A stretch of 45,441 nt of DNA from Henriciella sp. (lineage in GTDB: Bacteria; Pseudomonadota; Alphaproteobacteria; Caulobacterales; Hyphomonadaceae): NCBI GenBank assembly GCA_013213825.1, contig JABSQA010000007.1:1-45441 (forward strand). Direction: 5' to 3'. Both the position numbers and the translations under genes were made by a program. The notes under the pieces were generated by a model, which was not told where the DNA came from, ran no database searches, and saw only the letters and a list, made by a program, of their open reading frames with translations. Positions 1 through 8,923 of this stretch are shown here, piece after piece. Numbering within the stretch: the stretch's first letter is position 1; every line of letters begins with the position of its first letter.

Positions 1-39
1 GAGCAAATGCGGGCAGGATAATAGACGAGAAGATAATCA

Positions 40-471
40 ATGACGGCAACGCTCGAATCTTTCCGACAAGGCTTCCCAGATTTCCTCATGATGACGGGAA
101 CAGCCGGGCTACTTCTCTTGATTGCAAGCACGATCTACATCTTGCTCACGCCTTGGAAGGAGTTGGCTCTGGTTCGCGGTGGGAATGGCGCCGCAGGGTT
201 GGCTTTGGCTGGTGCAATTGCCGGTCTGGCGATCCCGATCGCCTCCTGTCTTGCGTCCAGTCTCACTCTGGTTGACCTCTTACTTTGGGGTTCGGTCGCT
301 CTGCTCCTACAATTGCTGACCTATCGCATTATCGACATGATTTTGCGCGATATTCCTCAGCGCATTCAAAATGACGAAGCGGGCGCGGCTATTGTGCTGA
401 TCGCTGCGAAAGTTTCCGTTGCGATGCTGCTTGCCGCTGGCTTGTGGGATCCGAATTTGGGTCGCGTTTGA
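40..471 (+). CDS. DUF350 (YjfL/UPF0719-type) inner-membrane protein
   Basis: A 143-residue, very hydrophobic protein with about four membrane segments (roughly residues 17-37, 50-71, 76-97 and 117-137). The order of motifs matches the DUF350 family: a TPWKELALVRGGN-like stretch after the first segment, a Gly/Ala-rich second segment with a Pro-containing turn, and LLLWGSVALLLQLL in the third. DUF350 proteins are small inner-membrane proteins of unknown activity, often placed beside envelope genes. The ATG at 40 is the only good start. It lies 18 bp upstream of the interrupted serine protease gene, with which it probably forms an operon. Family assignment is from remembered motif order; the function is unknown. 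Confidence 0.75.
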   Translation: MTATLESFRQGFPDFLMMTGTAGLLLLIASTIYILLTPWKELALVRGGNGAAGLALAGAIAGLAIPIASCLASSLTLVDLLLWGSVALLLQLLTYRIIDMILRDIPQRIQNDEAGAAIVLIAAKVSVAMLLAAGLWDPNLGRV

Positions 472-489
472 TAGGAGCCGAGAGCAGAT

Positions 490-1311
490 ATGCGTTGGAT
501 ACCTGACTGGGTCATATATGCACTCGTCTTAGGCGTGGTTTTGTGGGCGGTTTTTTCTGGTGGGTCCGATGACGCGCCACCGCCGCCGCCCGAAGCGATT
601 CAGCAAGAAGGGGCGATGCTGCCGCCGCCCTCTGCGTTTGACGAGCGCGTCTTGGTCCAAGTCACGGCGCCAAAAAGTGGAATCGGGACCGCGTTTGCAA
701 TCAATGGCGAAGGGCAATGGATGACGGCCCGTCACGTTGTTGATGGGTGTAATGAAGTCGCTTTATTGGTCGCTCCAGGGCATTACGCCCCCGCGACACG
801 CGTCATTGTCTCCGAACAATTTGATCTCGCGTTGATAGAAACAGAGACCAGTCCCAATCCCGCCTCACTCAATACGGAAGACGATTTGCGTCTGGGGGCC
901 TAGGGGTTTCACGTCGGCTATCCGCAAGGTCGGCCCGGCGAAGCTGCCTCGCGCCTGCTCTCGCGCTCAAATTTGATTTCTCGCGGACGCCGTAGCAATA
1001 GCGAATCGGTTTTGGCCTGGGCAGAAACCGGACGCACGCGCGGATTGCTGGGCTCACTCGGTGGTCTAAGCGGCGGGCCCGTATATGATGAGAGCGGCAA
1101 TGTCCGGGGCGTCATCGTCGCAGAAAGCGCACGGCGGGGCCGAATCTATACCGCAGCCCCCGAAGCTGTGGCCGAGTTCATCAAAGCCACAGGCGCGGAC
1201 GTGCAGGGCGAGCCACCTGAATCATTCTCAACCGCGAGCTATGGCAACCAAGCCGATCTCGCCCGGCGCAGCCTCCAAGTGGTCAAGGTCGCTTGCAGTG
1301 TGGAAGACTAG
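490..1311 (+). pseudogene. Membrane-anchored trypsin-like serine protease interrupted by an in-frame TAG
   Basis: Two ORFs in the same frame (490-903 and 904-1311) read as one protease of about 273 residues, split by a TAG at 901-903. The first part has an N-terminal membrane anchor (residues about 7-24), a Pro-rich linker, the catalytic His in TARHVVDGC and the likely Asp in FDLALIE. The second part starts GFHVGYPQG directly after the stop and carries the nucleophile in GGLSGGPVYD, followed by a normal trypsin-fold C-terminus. Reading frame and motif order are otherwise intact, so one base change separates this from a full gene. As written, the product would lack the catalytic Ser. Whether this is a real null allele, a sequencing error or readthrough cannot be decided here. 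TAG serves as an ordinary stop elsewhere in the window, including at the end of this gene. Confidence 0.8.
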
Positions 1312-1314
1312 AGT

Positions 1315-2205
1315 TTGACCTTCGCCGACCGCCTGATTTCAGCGACACGGACGCATGGCCCGCTCTGTGTCGGTATCGACCCGCATGCGGGCCGGATTCC
1401 CGATCTATTTGGCGGCGATACGCCGGAGGGCATTGAAGCCTGGGGTCTCGCCTTGGTGGCTGCAGCCGCGGGCCGGACTGGGATCATCAAACCGCAAGTG
1501 GCTTTGTTTGAACGCCATGGCTGGCAAGGTATGAGAGCTTTGGCGAATATTTGCGGCGCCGCGCGCGAACACGGTCTTCTCATTCTTATGGATGCGAAGC
1601 GCGGCGATATTGGCTCGACCGCAGAAGGCTATGCCGCGGCATATCTGGCCGACACCGCGCCATTTAAGTGCGACGCGCTGACGGTCAATCCGTATATGGG
1701 GCTGGACACGTTAGAACCGCATGTGCGGACCGCTGAGGCCAACGATAAGGGCGTCATCGTCCTGGCACGCACCAGCAATCCTGGCAGTTCGGATTATCAA
1801 GCCAAGGACCTGGAAGGTGCGCCGCTTTATGCGCGAGTGGTGGAAAGCCTCGCGCCAATGATGGACCGACTCAAGGGCGAGTCCGGCTGGTCTGGTTTAA
1901 TGCTTGTCACCGGTGCCACCGGACCGGATGAGGCGCGGCAGCTGCGCGCTCTCGCCCCGGACGCGCTCTTCTTGGTCCCCGGATATGGCGCCCAAGGGGC
2001 CAATGCGGCAGAGGCCATGGCAGGATTCGTCCCAGCGCGGCAGGGAAGCGATCGGTTGGAGGGGGGCTGCGTTAATGCCTCTCGCTCCGTCGGATTTCCA
2101 GAAGGGTCCGCGCAAGCGCCAAACTTGGAAACCTGGCACGCCTTGGTCACCCAGGCGATCGACGCGGCTCAAGCTGATCTCAACCAAGCGGCCAAGACCG
2201 TCTAA
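1315..2205 (+). CDS. pyrF: Orotidine 5'-phosphate decarboxylase (type 2)
   Basis: Decarboxylates OMP to UMP, the last step of de novo pyrimidine synthesis in the cytosol. At 296 residues it matches the longer PyrF family 2. Visible motifs are the N-terminal CVGIDPHAG, the catalytic DAKRGDIGST with Lys/Asp (about residue 94), VNPYMG, a T-S-NPG phosphate region and the C-terminal VPGYGAQG. The start is TTG at 1315, three bases after the protease stop, and leads straight into the conserved N-terminus, so no ATG is needed. Its stop overlaps the convergent permease gene by 4 bp. It is probably transcribed with the two upstream genes. Confidence 0.95.
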   Translation: MTFADRLISATRTHGPLCVGIDPHAGRIPDLFGGDTPEGIEAWGLALVAAAAGRTGIIKPQVALFERHGWQGMRALANICGAAREHGLLILMDAKRGDIGSTAEGYAAAYLADTAPFKCDALTVNPYMGLDTLEPHVRTAEANDKGVIVLARTSNPGSSDYQAKDLEGAPLYARVVESLAPMMDRLKGESGWSGLMLVTGATGPDEARQLRALAPDALFLVPGYGAQGANAAEAMAGFVPARQGSDRLEGGCVNASRSVGFPEGSAQAPNLETWHALVTQAIDAAQADLNQAAKTV

Positions 2206-4277
2206 CCTTTCACCAACATGGCAAGATCTTCGGGTTCGCCAATGACCGCGACATGGTCGCCTGGTTGCAAGACCTCTTTCGGTGCGGCGATGATGATATC
2301 GCCATCCCGCTCAATGATCGCGATCAAACAGCTGCCAGGCAGATCGATTTCAGATAAGGGGCGGCCGACATAATCTGGCAATTGCGACAAGTCTGAGATC
2401 GGCGCGTGCAAGAAGTGATCATCACGCATCAGAATCTCATTCATATCCTTATCAGATTTCGCGCTGAGCCAACGCCGCTCGAAATCATAGGCCTGAACAA
2501 CTTCAGCCAAGTGACCGGCTAGACGTAAGTCTAGTCCCGCAGGCTTACGCGGGCAGATCAGCATCATAATCGTGTGGACACCCTCGGCGTCCGGCATTTC
2601 CATGCGAGCTTCATGAGTGAACCTAAAGACCACAAGCTCCGGACTGGAGAGCGCGGCATGACTACGATAGGCGAGGAGGACGTGATCGCTGAGCGGGTGC
2701 AATGTGGCGGCGCCAGAATTGAACACATCCTCCATAATGTCTTCAGCAATGTCATAGGCGCTGTGACCAATATTCTTCACTTCATCGATGAGCATTTCGC
2801 GCGAATATGTGCCGTGTGAATAGGTGTGGACCACACAGCGCGCGATCAGTGCCTCATAGGTCAGATTCTGTTTTTGAGTGCGGTCATGAATGATCGTCAT
2901 CAGCTCGCGCTCTAGGCCTTCATAGCGCATCTGGCCCAGCCGCTCATGAACATGATAGATCGCGCCACGGCGAACCAACTGACCTGAAGCATAGAATTGG
3001 AACCATAGCGCACAGGCAATGGTCAGCATGCCCGTAAAGCCGATGGCGAGAATACCCATTTCCACGATCAGCCAGAACGAGACCAGGATCCCAGCGATTG
3101 GCAGCCAAGGATAGAATGGCAGACGATAGCCAGGTTTATAGGTGGCGATCCGGCTTTCGCGCATCACAATCACGGCGACACTGACCAGACCAAATAGGAA
3201 AAGCTGGAAGGCCGATGCGAGCTTGGCCACCGCTTCAACATTGAACAGCAAGAGGACCGCAATCATCGAAAAGGTCGTCACGGCGATCGAGAAAACCGGC
3301 GTCCCGAACCGACCAATGGCGGCGAAGCGCTCTGGCAATAGCTTGTCTTTCGCCATTGCATAAGGGTAACGACTGGCCGACATGATTCCCGCATTGCCGG
3401 TCGAGGCGAAGGCAGCGATTGCTGACACCACAATAAGAATGACGCCAAGATCAAATGGCCAATCGCCGACAAATTGGCGACCCGCATCCGCCACGGGGGT
3501 TAAGCTGCCATACAGACTTTCAATCGGCAAAATGGCGATGATGACGATCAAGCCAAGCGTATAAATCGCTGTTGCGGTGAGCAGAGAAAGCACCATGCCA
3601 AGCGGAATATTGCGATCGGGGCTTTGCACTTCCTCCGCGACGCTGGCCACTTTGGTCAGGCCGGCATAGGACACGAAGACCAAGCCTATCGTGGCGACAA
3701 AACCGACCGTTCCCGCCGTAAAGAAAGGTTGGGTTTCAGAATTTGGGCGCAATCCGTCAGCAACGCCCGTGTGCGCTAAGCCCAAGATCACGAACCCAGC
3801 CAAGATCACCACCAAAGTCGCGACCAGCAGGCGTTGTAGGAATGTCGTTTCTTTTGCGCCCACGGCATTAATGAGCCCGAAAACAAGGGTCAAAATCACC
3901 GCTAGGACCAGGATTGGAACGTCCAAATATAGGCTCAGATAAGCGCCCATACCGACCAGAGCGAAAGCACTTTTAAAGACCACAGCAACCCAGGACCCCA
4001 AGCCGCCAATCGTGCCAAACAAAGGTCCCAATGCTCGGTCGAGGAAATAGTAGGTCCCGCCCGCCTTCGGCATTGCGGTTGACAGTTCCGCCATACAAAG
4101 CATCGCCGGTATGATTAGGAAGCCTGCAAGCAAATAGGCTAAATAGACAGAATCGCCCGTATAGCTTGCTGCGATGCCCGGCAGAAGAAAGAATCCAGAG
4201 CTAAACATCGCCCCTGTAGAGACGGCATAGACGTCAAACAGAGTCAGGTTCTTTTTGAGCTTTTTTTCGCTCGCCAT
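2202..4277 (-). CDS. APC-superfamily amino acid permease with C-terminal EIIA-like and TrkA-C-like domains
   Basis: A 691-residue protein. Residues 1 to about 440 form a 12-segment APC transporter; the N-terminal STGAMFSSGFFLLPG and PKAGGTYYFLDRALGP motifs are typical of amino acid/polyamine antiporters. Residues about 465-610 resemble a PTS EIIA type-2 fold but show no clear phosphoacceptor His motif. The last ~75 residues (HAPISDLSQLPDYVGRPL to the end) resemble the TrkA-C/RCK-C ligand-binding domain of potassium channels and transporters. This layout suggests transport gated by a small cytosolic ligand, possibly a nucleotide; that is inference. The substrate is not deducible. It is monocistronic, divergent from the PQQ dehydrogenase with a 212-bp gap. 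Confidence 0.85.
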   Translation of the reverse strand: MASEKKLKKNLTLFDVYAVSTGAMFSSGFFLLPGIAASYTGDSVYLAYLLAGFLIIPAMLCMAELSTAMPKAGGTYYFLDRALGPLFGTIGGLGSWVAVVFKSAFALVGMGAYLSLYLDVPILVLAVILTLVFGLINAVGAKETTFLQRLLVATLVVILAGFVILGLAHTGVADGLRPNSETQPFFTAGTVGFVATIGLVFVSYAGLTKVASVAEEVQSPDRNIPLGMVLSLLTATAIYTLGLIVIIAILPIESLYGSLTPVADAGRQFVGDWPFDLGVILIVVSAIAAFASTGNAGIMSASRYPYAMAKDKLLPERFAAIGRFGTPVFSIAVTTFSMIAVLLLFNVEAVAKLASAFQLFLFGLVSVAVIVMRESRIATYKPGYRLPFYPWLPIAGILVSFWLIVEMGILAIGFTGMLTIACALWFQFYASGQLVRRGAIYHVHERLGQMRYEGLERELMTIIHDRTQKQNLTYEALIARCVVHTYSHGTYSREMLIDEVKNIGHSAYDIAEDIMEDVFNSGAATLHPLSDHVLLAYRSHAALSSPELVVFRFTHEARMEMPDAEGVHTIMMLICPRKPAGLDLRLAGHLAEVVQAYDFERRWLSAKSDKDMNEILMRDDHFLHAPISDLSQLPDYVGRPLSEIDLPGSCLIAIIERDGDIIIAAPKEVLQPGDHVAVIGEPEDLAMLVKG

Positions 4278-4368
4278 GTCATACCCCGCCGTATCTCGTC
4301 GCCATCAACTGGGGGATATAAGCTGAGTTGGGCTTGGCACCACTCTTTTTACGCGTGTTTCGCATATC

Positions 4369-4384
4369 TAGGGTTTTCACCCTA
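4369..4384. promoter_or_regulatory. Perfect 6-bp inverted repeat (TAGGGT-4-ACCCTA), possible operator
   Basis: TAGGGT TTTC ACCCTA lies about halfway in the divergent gap between the permease start (4277) and the PQQ dehydrogenase start (4490). It is a compact dyad in the right place for a regulator of one or both genes. It is not followed by a T-run, so it is unlikely to be a terminator. The binding protein is unknown. Confidence 0.3.
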
Positions 4385-4489
4385 ACTTTCCCCAGCGTCC
4401 TGTCTCGACACATCAGACAAAACGCCTAGTGTTGGCGCATAATCGGCGCGTCAGACGCCGGTCTGAGAGAGGAAACAAGGAAAGCACAT

Positions 4490-6691
4490 ATGAAACCGCG
4501 TCATTACGCGGCGCTCGCCGCCGCATCTGCTTTTGTCCTGGCCAGTTGTTCAGGGTCTGAAACAAGTGAAACCGCAGCCGTTGAGGCGGAGGCGCCCCCT
4601 GTTGAAGCCGCAGTCTTCGCGGACGTCACAGATGCCCGTCTGGACAATGCGGAGCAAACGCCCGCCGAATGGCTGTCTTACGGATTTGATCGTGAAGAGA
4701 CGCGCCACTCTCCCCTCACGGGTATCTCAACTGAGAATGTCGCAGATCTCGGTGTGGCATGGACCTATGATCTGGCCACCAATCGCGGTGTTGAATCTAC
4801 GCCGATCGTGATTGACGGCACCATGTATGTGACCTCGGCATGGTCCATCGTCTATGCGCTCGATGCTGCGACCGGCGAAGAATTATGGGTCTATGACCCA
4901 GAGGTTGATCGCGCCGTTGGCGTCAATGCCTGCTGTGATGTCGTGAATCGCGGTGTCGCTGTTTACGATGGCAAAGTCTATATTGGGGTCATTGATGGCC
5001 GGGTCGAAGCGTTGGACGCTAAAACCGGCGAAGTTGTCTGGTCGCAAGTGACGGTTGATCAATCGCTACCCTACACGATTACAGGTGCGCCACGTGTGGT
5101 TGATGGAAAAGTCCTGATTGGCAATGGCGGTGCGGAGCTTGGGGTACGCGGCTATCTCAATGCGCTCGACGCGCAAACAGGCGAGCTGATTTGGCGATTC
5201 TACACGGTTCCCAGCCCAGACAAGCAACCAGATGGCGCGGCCTCCGACAGCGCGTTTGAGCAAGTCGGGAATGTCACTTGGGGTGACACAGGCGCCTGGA
5301 CCACCGATGGCGGCGGCGGCACCGTTTGGGATTCCATCATCTATGATGAAGAGAGTGACACCGTAATTTTCGGCGTCGGGAATGGCTCCCCTTGGAACCA
5401 AGCTTTGCGCGACCCGTCTGGTTTGGACAATCTTTTCCTGTCGTCCATCGTCGCAGTCGATGCCGATAGCGGTGCGTATAAGTGGCATTTCCAGACCACA
5501 CCTGGCGACAATTGGGATTATACCGCGACCCAAACCCTGATCATCGCGACTTTGCCCCTTGGCGAAGATGGCGCGGATCGGCGGGTGGTGATGCAGGCCC
5601 CGAAGAATGGTTTCTTCTATGTGATCGACGCCGCCACAGGTGAGTTCATCAATGGCAATAATTATGTGCCGATGAACTGGGCCACAGGTCTGACCGAAGA
5701 AGGCCGCCCCATCGAAGTTCCGGATGCGCGGTATGCAGAGATTCCATATCTGCAAACGCCCGGCCCATTGGGCGGCCACAATTGGCACCCGATGGCGTTT
5801 AATCCAGATGTCGGCTTGGCTTACATTCCGGCCCAAGAGATCCCACAAGCCTATGGCACCGACCCGCGCTTCCAAGATGATTCTACCAAGTGGAACACCG
5901 GCGCTGATTTCGCCGCTGGCGTCCCGCAGGTGATCCCAAGTGAAGTGTTCAAATTCCTCCGGTCTGGACTCAAGGGACGGCTTATCGCTTGGGATCCCGT
6001 TGCCAATGAAGCGCGCTGGACGGTCGAACATGAAGGACCATGGAATGGCGGCGTTCTATCCACGGCAGGCGGAGTCATTTTCCAAGGCAAGCTGAATGGC
6101 GAATTTGTCGCCTATGATGCGGCCACGGGCGAAGCTTTATGGACCCATGATGTGAAGTCAGGGGCAGCATCAGGCCCTGGCACGTTTGAGATTGATGGCG
6201 AACAATATGTCACCATCACCACGGGATGGGGCTCAGCCTATTTGCTCTCCGCCGGCGCGGTCGCGGCACCACAACCCGTTCCGCCTACCGTCGGCAAAGT
6301 TGTCACGTTTAAACTCGGCGGCGACCAAGTGATTGCAGATATCGACATCCCTCTCATCGACCCGACACCCCAAACCGCCGAATTTGGGACGGAGGAGCAA
6401 CTACAACTCGGACTGGTTCAATATGCGCGCAATTGCACAGTCTGCCACGGCCCGTTTGCCGTCAGTGCAGGTGTCTTGCCGGATTTGAGATGGTCGACCT
6501 ACACCGCCAACGCGGAGTCCTGGAAAGGTGTTCTCGTCGATGGCAATTTGCAATCGATTGGCATGGTGTCCTTTGCCGACGTGCTCTCTGAGGAAGAGGT
6601 TGAAGCCATTCGCGCTTATGTGGTCCAACAAGCCTATAATACGGAAGGCATTGATGACGCGATTGCGAGCGAAAGCGGCGGCAGTCAGTAA
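4490..6691 (+). CDS. Lipid-anchored PQQ-dependent quinohemoprotein alcohol dehydrogenase
   Basis: A 733-residue periplasmic enzyme predicted to oxidise an alcohol or aldehyde with PQQ and pass electrons to its own c-type heme. It starts with a lipoprotein signal ending LASC (Cys20), then an eight-bladed propeller with repeated W-docking motifs such as ALDAATGEELW. The vicinal cysteines in NACCDVVNRG (about 147-148) and the catalytic Asp region PGDNWDYTA (about 340) are those of methanol/ethanol dehydrogenase-type enzymes. The C-terminal ~100 residues carry CTVCHG (about 648), with a possible Met ligand in GMVSF. The length suits type II quinohemoproteins (ExaA-like plus cytochrome). A lipobox on such an enzyme is less usual. 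No pqq biosynthesis gene is present in the window. The substrate is unknown. Confidence 0.9.
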   Translation: MKPRHYAALAAASAFVLASCSGSETSETAAVEAEAPPVEAAVFADVTDARLDNAEQTPAEWLSYGFDREETRHSPLTGISTENVADLGVAWTYDLATNRGVESTPIVIDGTMYVTSAWSIVYALDAATGEELWVYDPEVDRAVGVNACCDVVNRGVAVYDGKVYIGVIDGRVEALDAKTGEVVWSQVTVDQSLPYTITGAPRVVDGKVLIGNGGAELGVRGYLNALDAQTGELIWRFYTVPSPDKQPDGAASDSAFEQVGNVTWGDTGAWTTDGGGGTVWDSIIYDEESDTVIFGVGNGSPWNQALRDPSGLDNLFLSSIVAVDADSGAYKWHFQTTPGDNWDYTATQTLIIATLPLGEDGADRRVVMQAPKNGFFYVIDAATGEFINGNNYVPMNWATGLTEEGRPIEVPDARYAEIPYLQTPGPLGGHNWHPMAFNPDVGLAYIPAQEIPQAYGTDPRFQDDSTKWNTGADFAAGVPQVIPSEVFKFLRSGLKGRLIAWDPVANEARWTVEHEGPWNGGVLSTAGGVIFQGKLNGEFVAYDAATGEALWTHDVKSGAASGPGTFEIDGEQYVTITTGWGSAYLLSAGAVAAPQPVPPTVGKVVTFKLGGDQVIADIDIPLIDPTPQTAEFGTEEQLQLGLVQYARNCTVCHGPFAVSAGVLPDLRWSTYTANAESWKGVLVDGNLQSIGMVSFADVLSEEEVEAIRAYVVQQAYNTEGIDDAIASESGGSQ

Positions 6692-7057
6692 CTAGCCAAC
6701 AAAAAGACCAAGTTCTTTTTGCTTCTTTTTCGACAAGCCATCGGCAACCAGCCGGTGGCTTGTTTCAATATAGGCTTTGAGGTCATCATCCTTCAGGCCC
6801 GGATCGGCATAGTGCTGAATCCACTTCATTCCGCGGGAGGTCAAATAAGGTGCCGGTCGCAAACCGGGTTGTTCCTGTAGGATCTCATAAGAGAGTGGTG
6901 TGACTTTGAAGGTCACAGCGAAAAAGTCTTCATCGCCCCACCCGGCGATGGCAAAGACTTTGCCGCCCACTTTCCAAACATGGCTACCCCCCCATTGAAC
7001 GACGCGGCTGGTCGCGGTGAGTGCCCCACAAAAGTCATTGTATTCGTCCAAAGTCAT
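6692..7057 (-). CDS. MmcQ/YjbR family protein
   Basis: The protein starts MTLDEYNDFC at the ATG at 7057 and has 121 residues, the usual YjbR length. The longer ORF to 7183 adds a non-conserved leader that runs under the divergent gene, so it was rejected. Motifs include a central VWKVGGKVFAIAGW, FFAVTF-K, a PGLRPAPYL segment and a C-terminal helix SHRLVADGLSKKKQKEL. YjbR-fold proteins have a CyaY-like/double-wing structure; some were proposed to bind DNA, but the cellular role is not established. Its stop directly abuts the stop of the PQQ dehydrogenase. Confidence 0.85.
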   Translation of the reverse strand: MTLDEYNDFCGALTATSRVVQWGGSHVWKVGGKVFAIAGWGDEDFFAVTFKVTPLSYEILQEQPGLRPAPYLTSRGMKWIQHYADPGLKDDDLKAYIETSHRLVADGLSKKKQKELGLFVG

Positions 7058-7142
7058 AAAAACATGATGACAAGTAATCATCCCGACTTCAATGAAACTC
7101 GAATACAGGTTAGGCTGGCGCAAACCGAAGGGGACCCGATCC

Positions 7143-7679
7143 ATGCACATTGTCGCAATTCTGCTCGGCATTTTGGGCTTCATCGCCGTCTGGTACTGGC
7201 GTCTCCAAGTTTTACGCGATGCCGCTCAAGATGGCCGCAAGGCAATCGAAACCGTTGCTAACTTGCCGCGCAAAATGCGGTTCAAGAATAAGGCGGGCAA
7301 AGGTGGCCTGAGTGTTGTTGATGATCCCCGCGAAGCGGCGGCCATCCTAATGCTCGAGATTGCTCAGGCGCGTGGCACCCTGACAGAGAAACAAGAAGCC
7401 GCCATTCGCGGCGAGATCATGCACCATTTCGAGTTCCCCGAAGGCGATGCAAATGAATTGATCGCGCAGGCCGGTTGGCTCTCGCGAAATGCGGGGGCCA
7501 GTCATGTGGTGATGTCGAGAATGACCGATTTCGTTCGCAAGTGGCCGGGGATGAGCGGCAAGGAATTAGTCGATTTGGATGGCATGCTCGTCACTGTGTC
7601 TGAGGCAGAAGGCAACCCCACCGATAGCCAACTCGATCTGCTGACCATTTATCGCGAGAAGACCGGACTGCGCGTATAG
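7143..7679 (+). CDS. Membrane-anchored TerB-like protein
   Basis: A 178-residue protein starting at the ATG at 7143 (MHIVAILLGILGF), preceded by an AAGGGGA-type ribosome site. The ORF-track start at 7092 adds 17 charged residues and is less likely. Residues 1-20 form one membrane helix, followed by a basic stretch. Residues about 55-175 are all-helical, and the pattern EAAAILMLEIAQARGTLTEKQEAAIRGEI resembles the TerB/DjlA N-terminal domain, with acidic EFPEGDA and EAEGNPTDSQ loops. TerB-like domains are linked to metal or envelope stress in several systems. The specific role here is unknown. Confidence 0.6.
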   Translation: MHIVAILLGILGFIAVWYWRLQVLRDAAQDGRKAIETVANLPRKMRFKNKAGKGGLSVVDDPREAAAILMLEIAQARGTLTEKQEAAIRGEIMHHFEFPEGDANELIAQAGWLSRNAGASHVVMSRMTDFVRKWPGMSGKELVDLDGMLVTVSEAEGNPTDSQLDLLTIYREKTGLRV

Positions 7680-7730
7680 GCTTGCACGCATTCAGATCGC
7701 TCTAGCTCTTATACAAACAGGAGCTTGAAC

Positions 7731-8447
7731 ATGCGCGCAGTCATCATTGGTGCGTCCGGGGGTGTTGGCCGGGCATTGGTCGATCACCTTGCGGCGCGCG
7801 CAAACATTGAGGCGATCCACGCATTCGCACGACAAGAATTGGATTGGGCTCATTCGAAAGTCAGATCAGGGCAGCTGGACCTTTTAGACGAGGCCAGCAT
7901 TGCCAGTGCGGCTGCATCAGTCGCTGATGAAGGCCCACCAGACCTCGTTTTTGTGGCCACCGGCATCCTATCTGAGGGGGCCGAGCTGCAGCCAGAAAAG
8001 TCATTTCGCAAACAAGATCGCGCTGCGTTTGAACGGGTCTTTGCCATCAACACGATTGGCCCCGCATTGATCGCCAAACACTTCATCCCGATCATGCCGC
8101 GCCAGAACAGGGCAGTGTTCGCGGCTTTGTCCGCGCGCGTAGGATCAATCTCAGACAATCGCCTCGGCGGATGGCATGCTTATCGCGCCTCGAAGGCGGC
8201 GCTGAACATGCTGATCAAGAATTACGCGATAGAGCAAAGCCGCCGAAATGAGCAGTTCATCGCGGTGAGTTTGCATCCGGGTACTGTGGACACGGCCTTG
8301 TCTAAGCCATTCCAGGGAAATGTCCCGGACGCGCAATTGTTCACCCCCGAGAAATCCGCAGGCGCGATGCTGGACGTGATCGATCAGCTCACGCCTGCTG
8401 ATTCTGGAAACAGTTTTGATTGGGCCGGTAAACCGATCCCGGCCTAG
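7731..8447 (+). CDS. Short-chain dehydrogenase/reductase, C-factor-like
   Basis: A 238-residue Rossmann protein. The N-terminal GASGGVGRAL binds NAD(P), and the catalytic pair YRASK is preceded by a Ser in the AALSARVGS strand. A C-terminal HPGTVDTALSKPF follows the pattern of the CsgA/C-factor SDR group. The ATG at 7731 was chosen because AGGAG sits about 7 bp upstream; the track's 7725 start is a TTG two codons earlier. Its stop codon is interleaved with that of the convergent lipoprotein gene at a CTAG. The substrate cannot be told from sequence. Confidence 0.85.
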   Translation: MRAVIIGASGGVGRALVDHLAARANIEAIHAFARQELDWAHSKVRSGQLDLLDEASIASAAASVADEGPPDLVFVATGILSEGAELQPEKSFRKQDRAAFERVFAINTIGPALIAKHFIPIMPRQNRAVFAALSARVGSISDNRLGGWHAYRASKAALNMLIKNYAIEQSRRNEQFIAVSLHPGTVDTALSKPFQGNVPDAQLFTPEKSAGAMLDVIDQLTPADSGNSFDWAGKPIPA

Positions 8448-8923
8448 GCACCGCCAAGATTGGCGAGCACATCTGACGCGTCATAAGCATTCGGATCGTC
8501 CGGCTTCGGTCCGGGCGCGGTGACGATTTCCATCACATGCTCGACCGGGCCAGATGAACCCCCGCCCAGCGGTAGAGAAATCCCAACGCCTAAACCGACA
8601 CTGGACCGACCGCCAGACCCCGTCGCGCCGCCGACGGAGACGGAAGTCCCGCTGCCGCCAGCAAGTTCGCCTGTGTCACTATAAGCCGTGACGATTTGGA
8701 ACCAGTCATCACCTTTCTCTAGCGTGATCTCCGCGGCCCGACGCAATGCACGGCTACGGGCGAGATCCATAGAACTGTCCGTGTACGTGATACGGAACCG
8801 GTTATTCTCAATCGGCAGGACTGTGTAGCCTTTAGCGCCATCATTGGCGGCAGGGCCATACGGGGCGCTGGTGGCGCACGCGCCGAGCAAAACCAGTGCA
8901 GAAGCTGCGAGCCAAGTTTTCAT
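8444..8923 (-). CDS. CC0125/CC1285-like lipoprotein
   Basis: The protein starts MKTWLAASALVLLGAC at the ATG at 8923, behind a strong GAGGAGGGAG ribosome site; the longer ORF lacks a signal. Cleavage before Cys16 gives a lipoprotein of about 144 residues. The segment GYTVLPIENNRFRITYTDSS, followed by ARSRALRRAAEITLEKGDDWFQIV, matches the alphaproteobacterial lipoprotein family seen in Caulobacter (CC0125/CC1285). A Gly/Ser-rich central loop precedes a C-terminal VEHVMEIVTAPGPKP segment. The function is unknown; an envelope location is well supported by the lipobox. Confidence 0.75.
   Translation of the reverse strand: MKTWLAASALVLLGACATSAPYGPAANDGAKGYTVLPIENNRFRITYTDSSMDLARSRALRRAAEITLEKGDDWFQIVTAYSDTGELAGGSGTSVSVGGATGSGGRSSVGLGVGISLPLGGGSSGPVEHVMEIVTAPGPKPDDPNAYDASDVLANLGGA

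Noticed and set aside
4336-4353. Sigma-54-like TGGCAC upstream of the PQQ dehydrogenase
   Set aside because: The -24 part matches but the invariant GC of the -12 element is TT at the right spacing.
5066-6031. Long minus-strand ORF of 321 codons
   Set aside because: It lies entirely antisense to the PQQ dehydrogenase, whose motifs are clear, and its translation matches no family.
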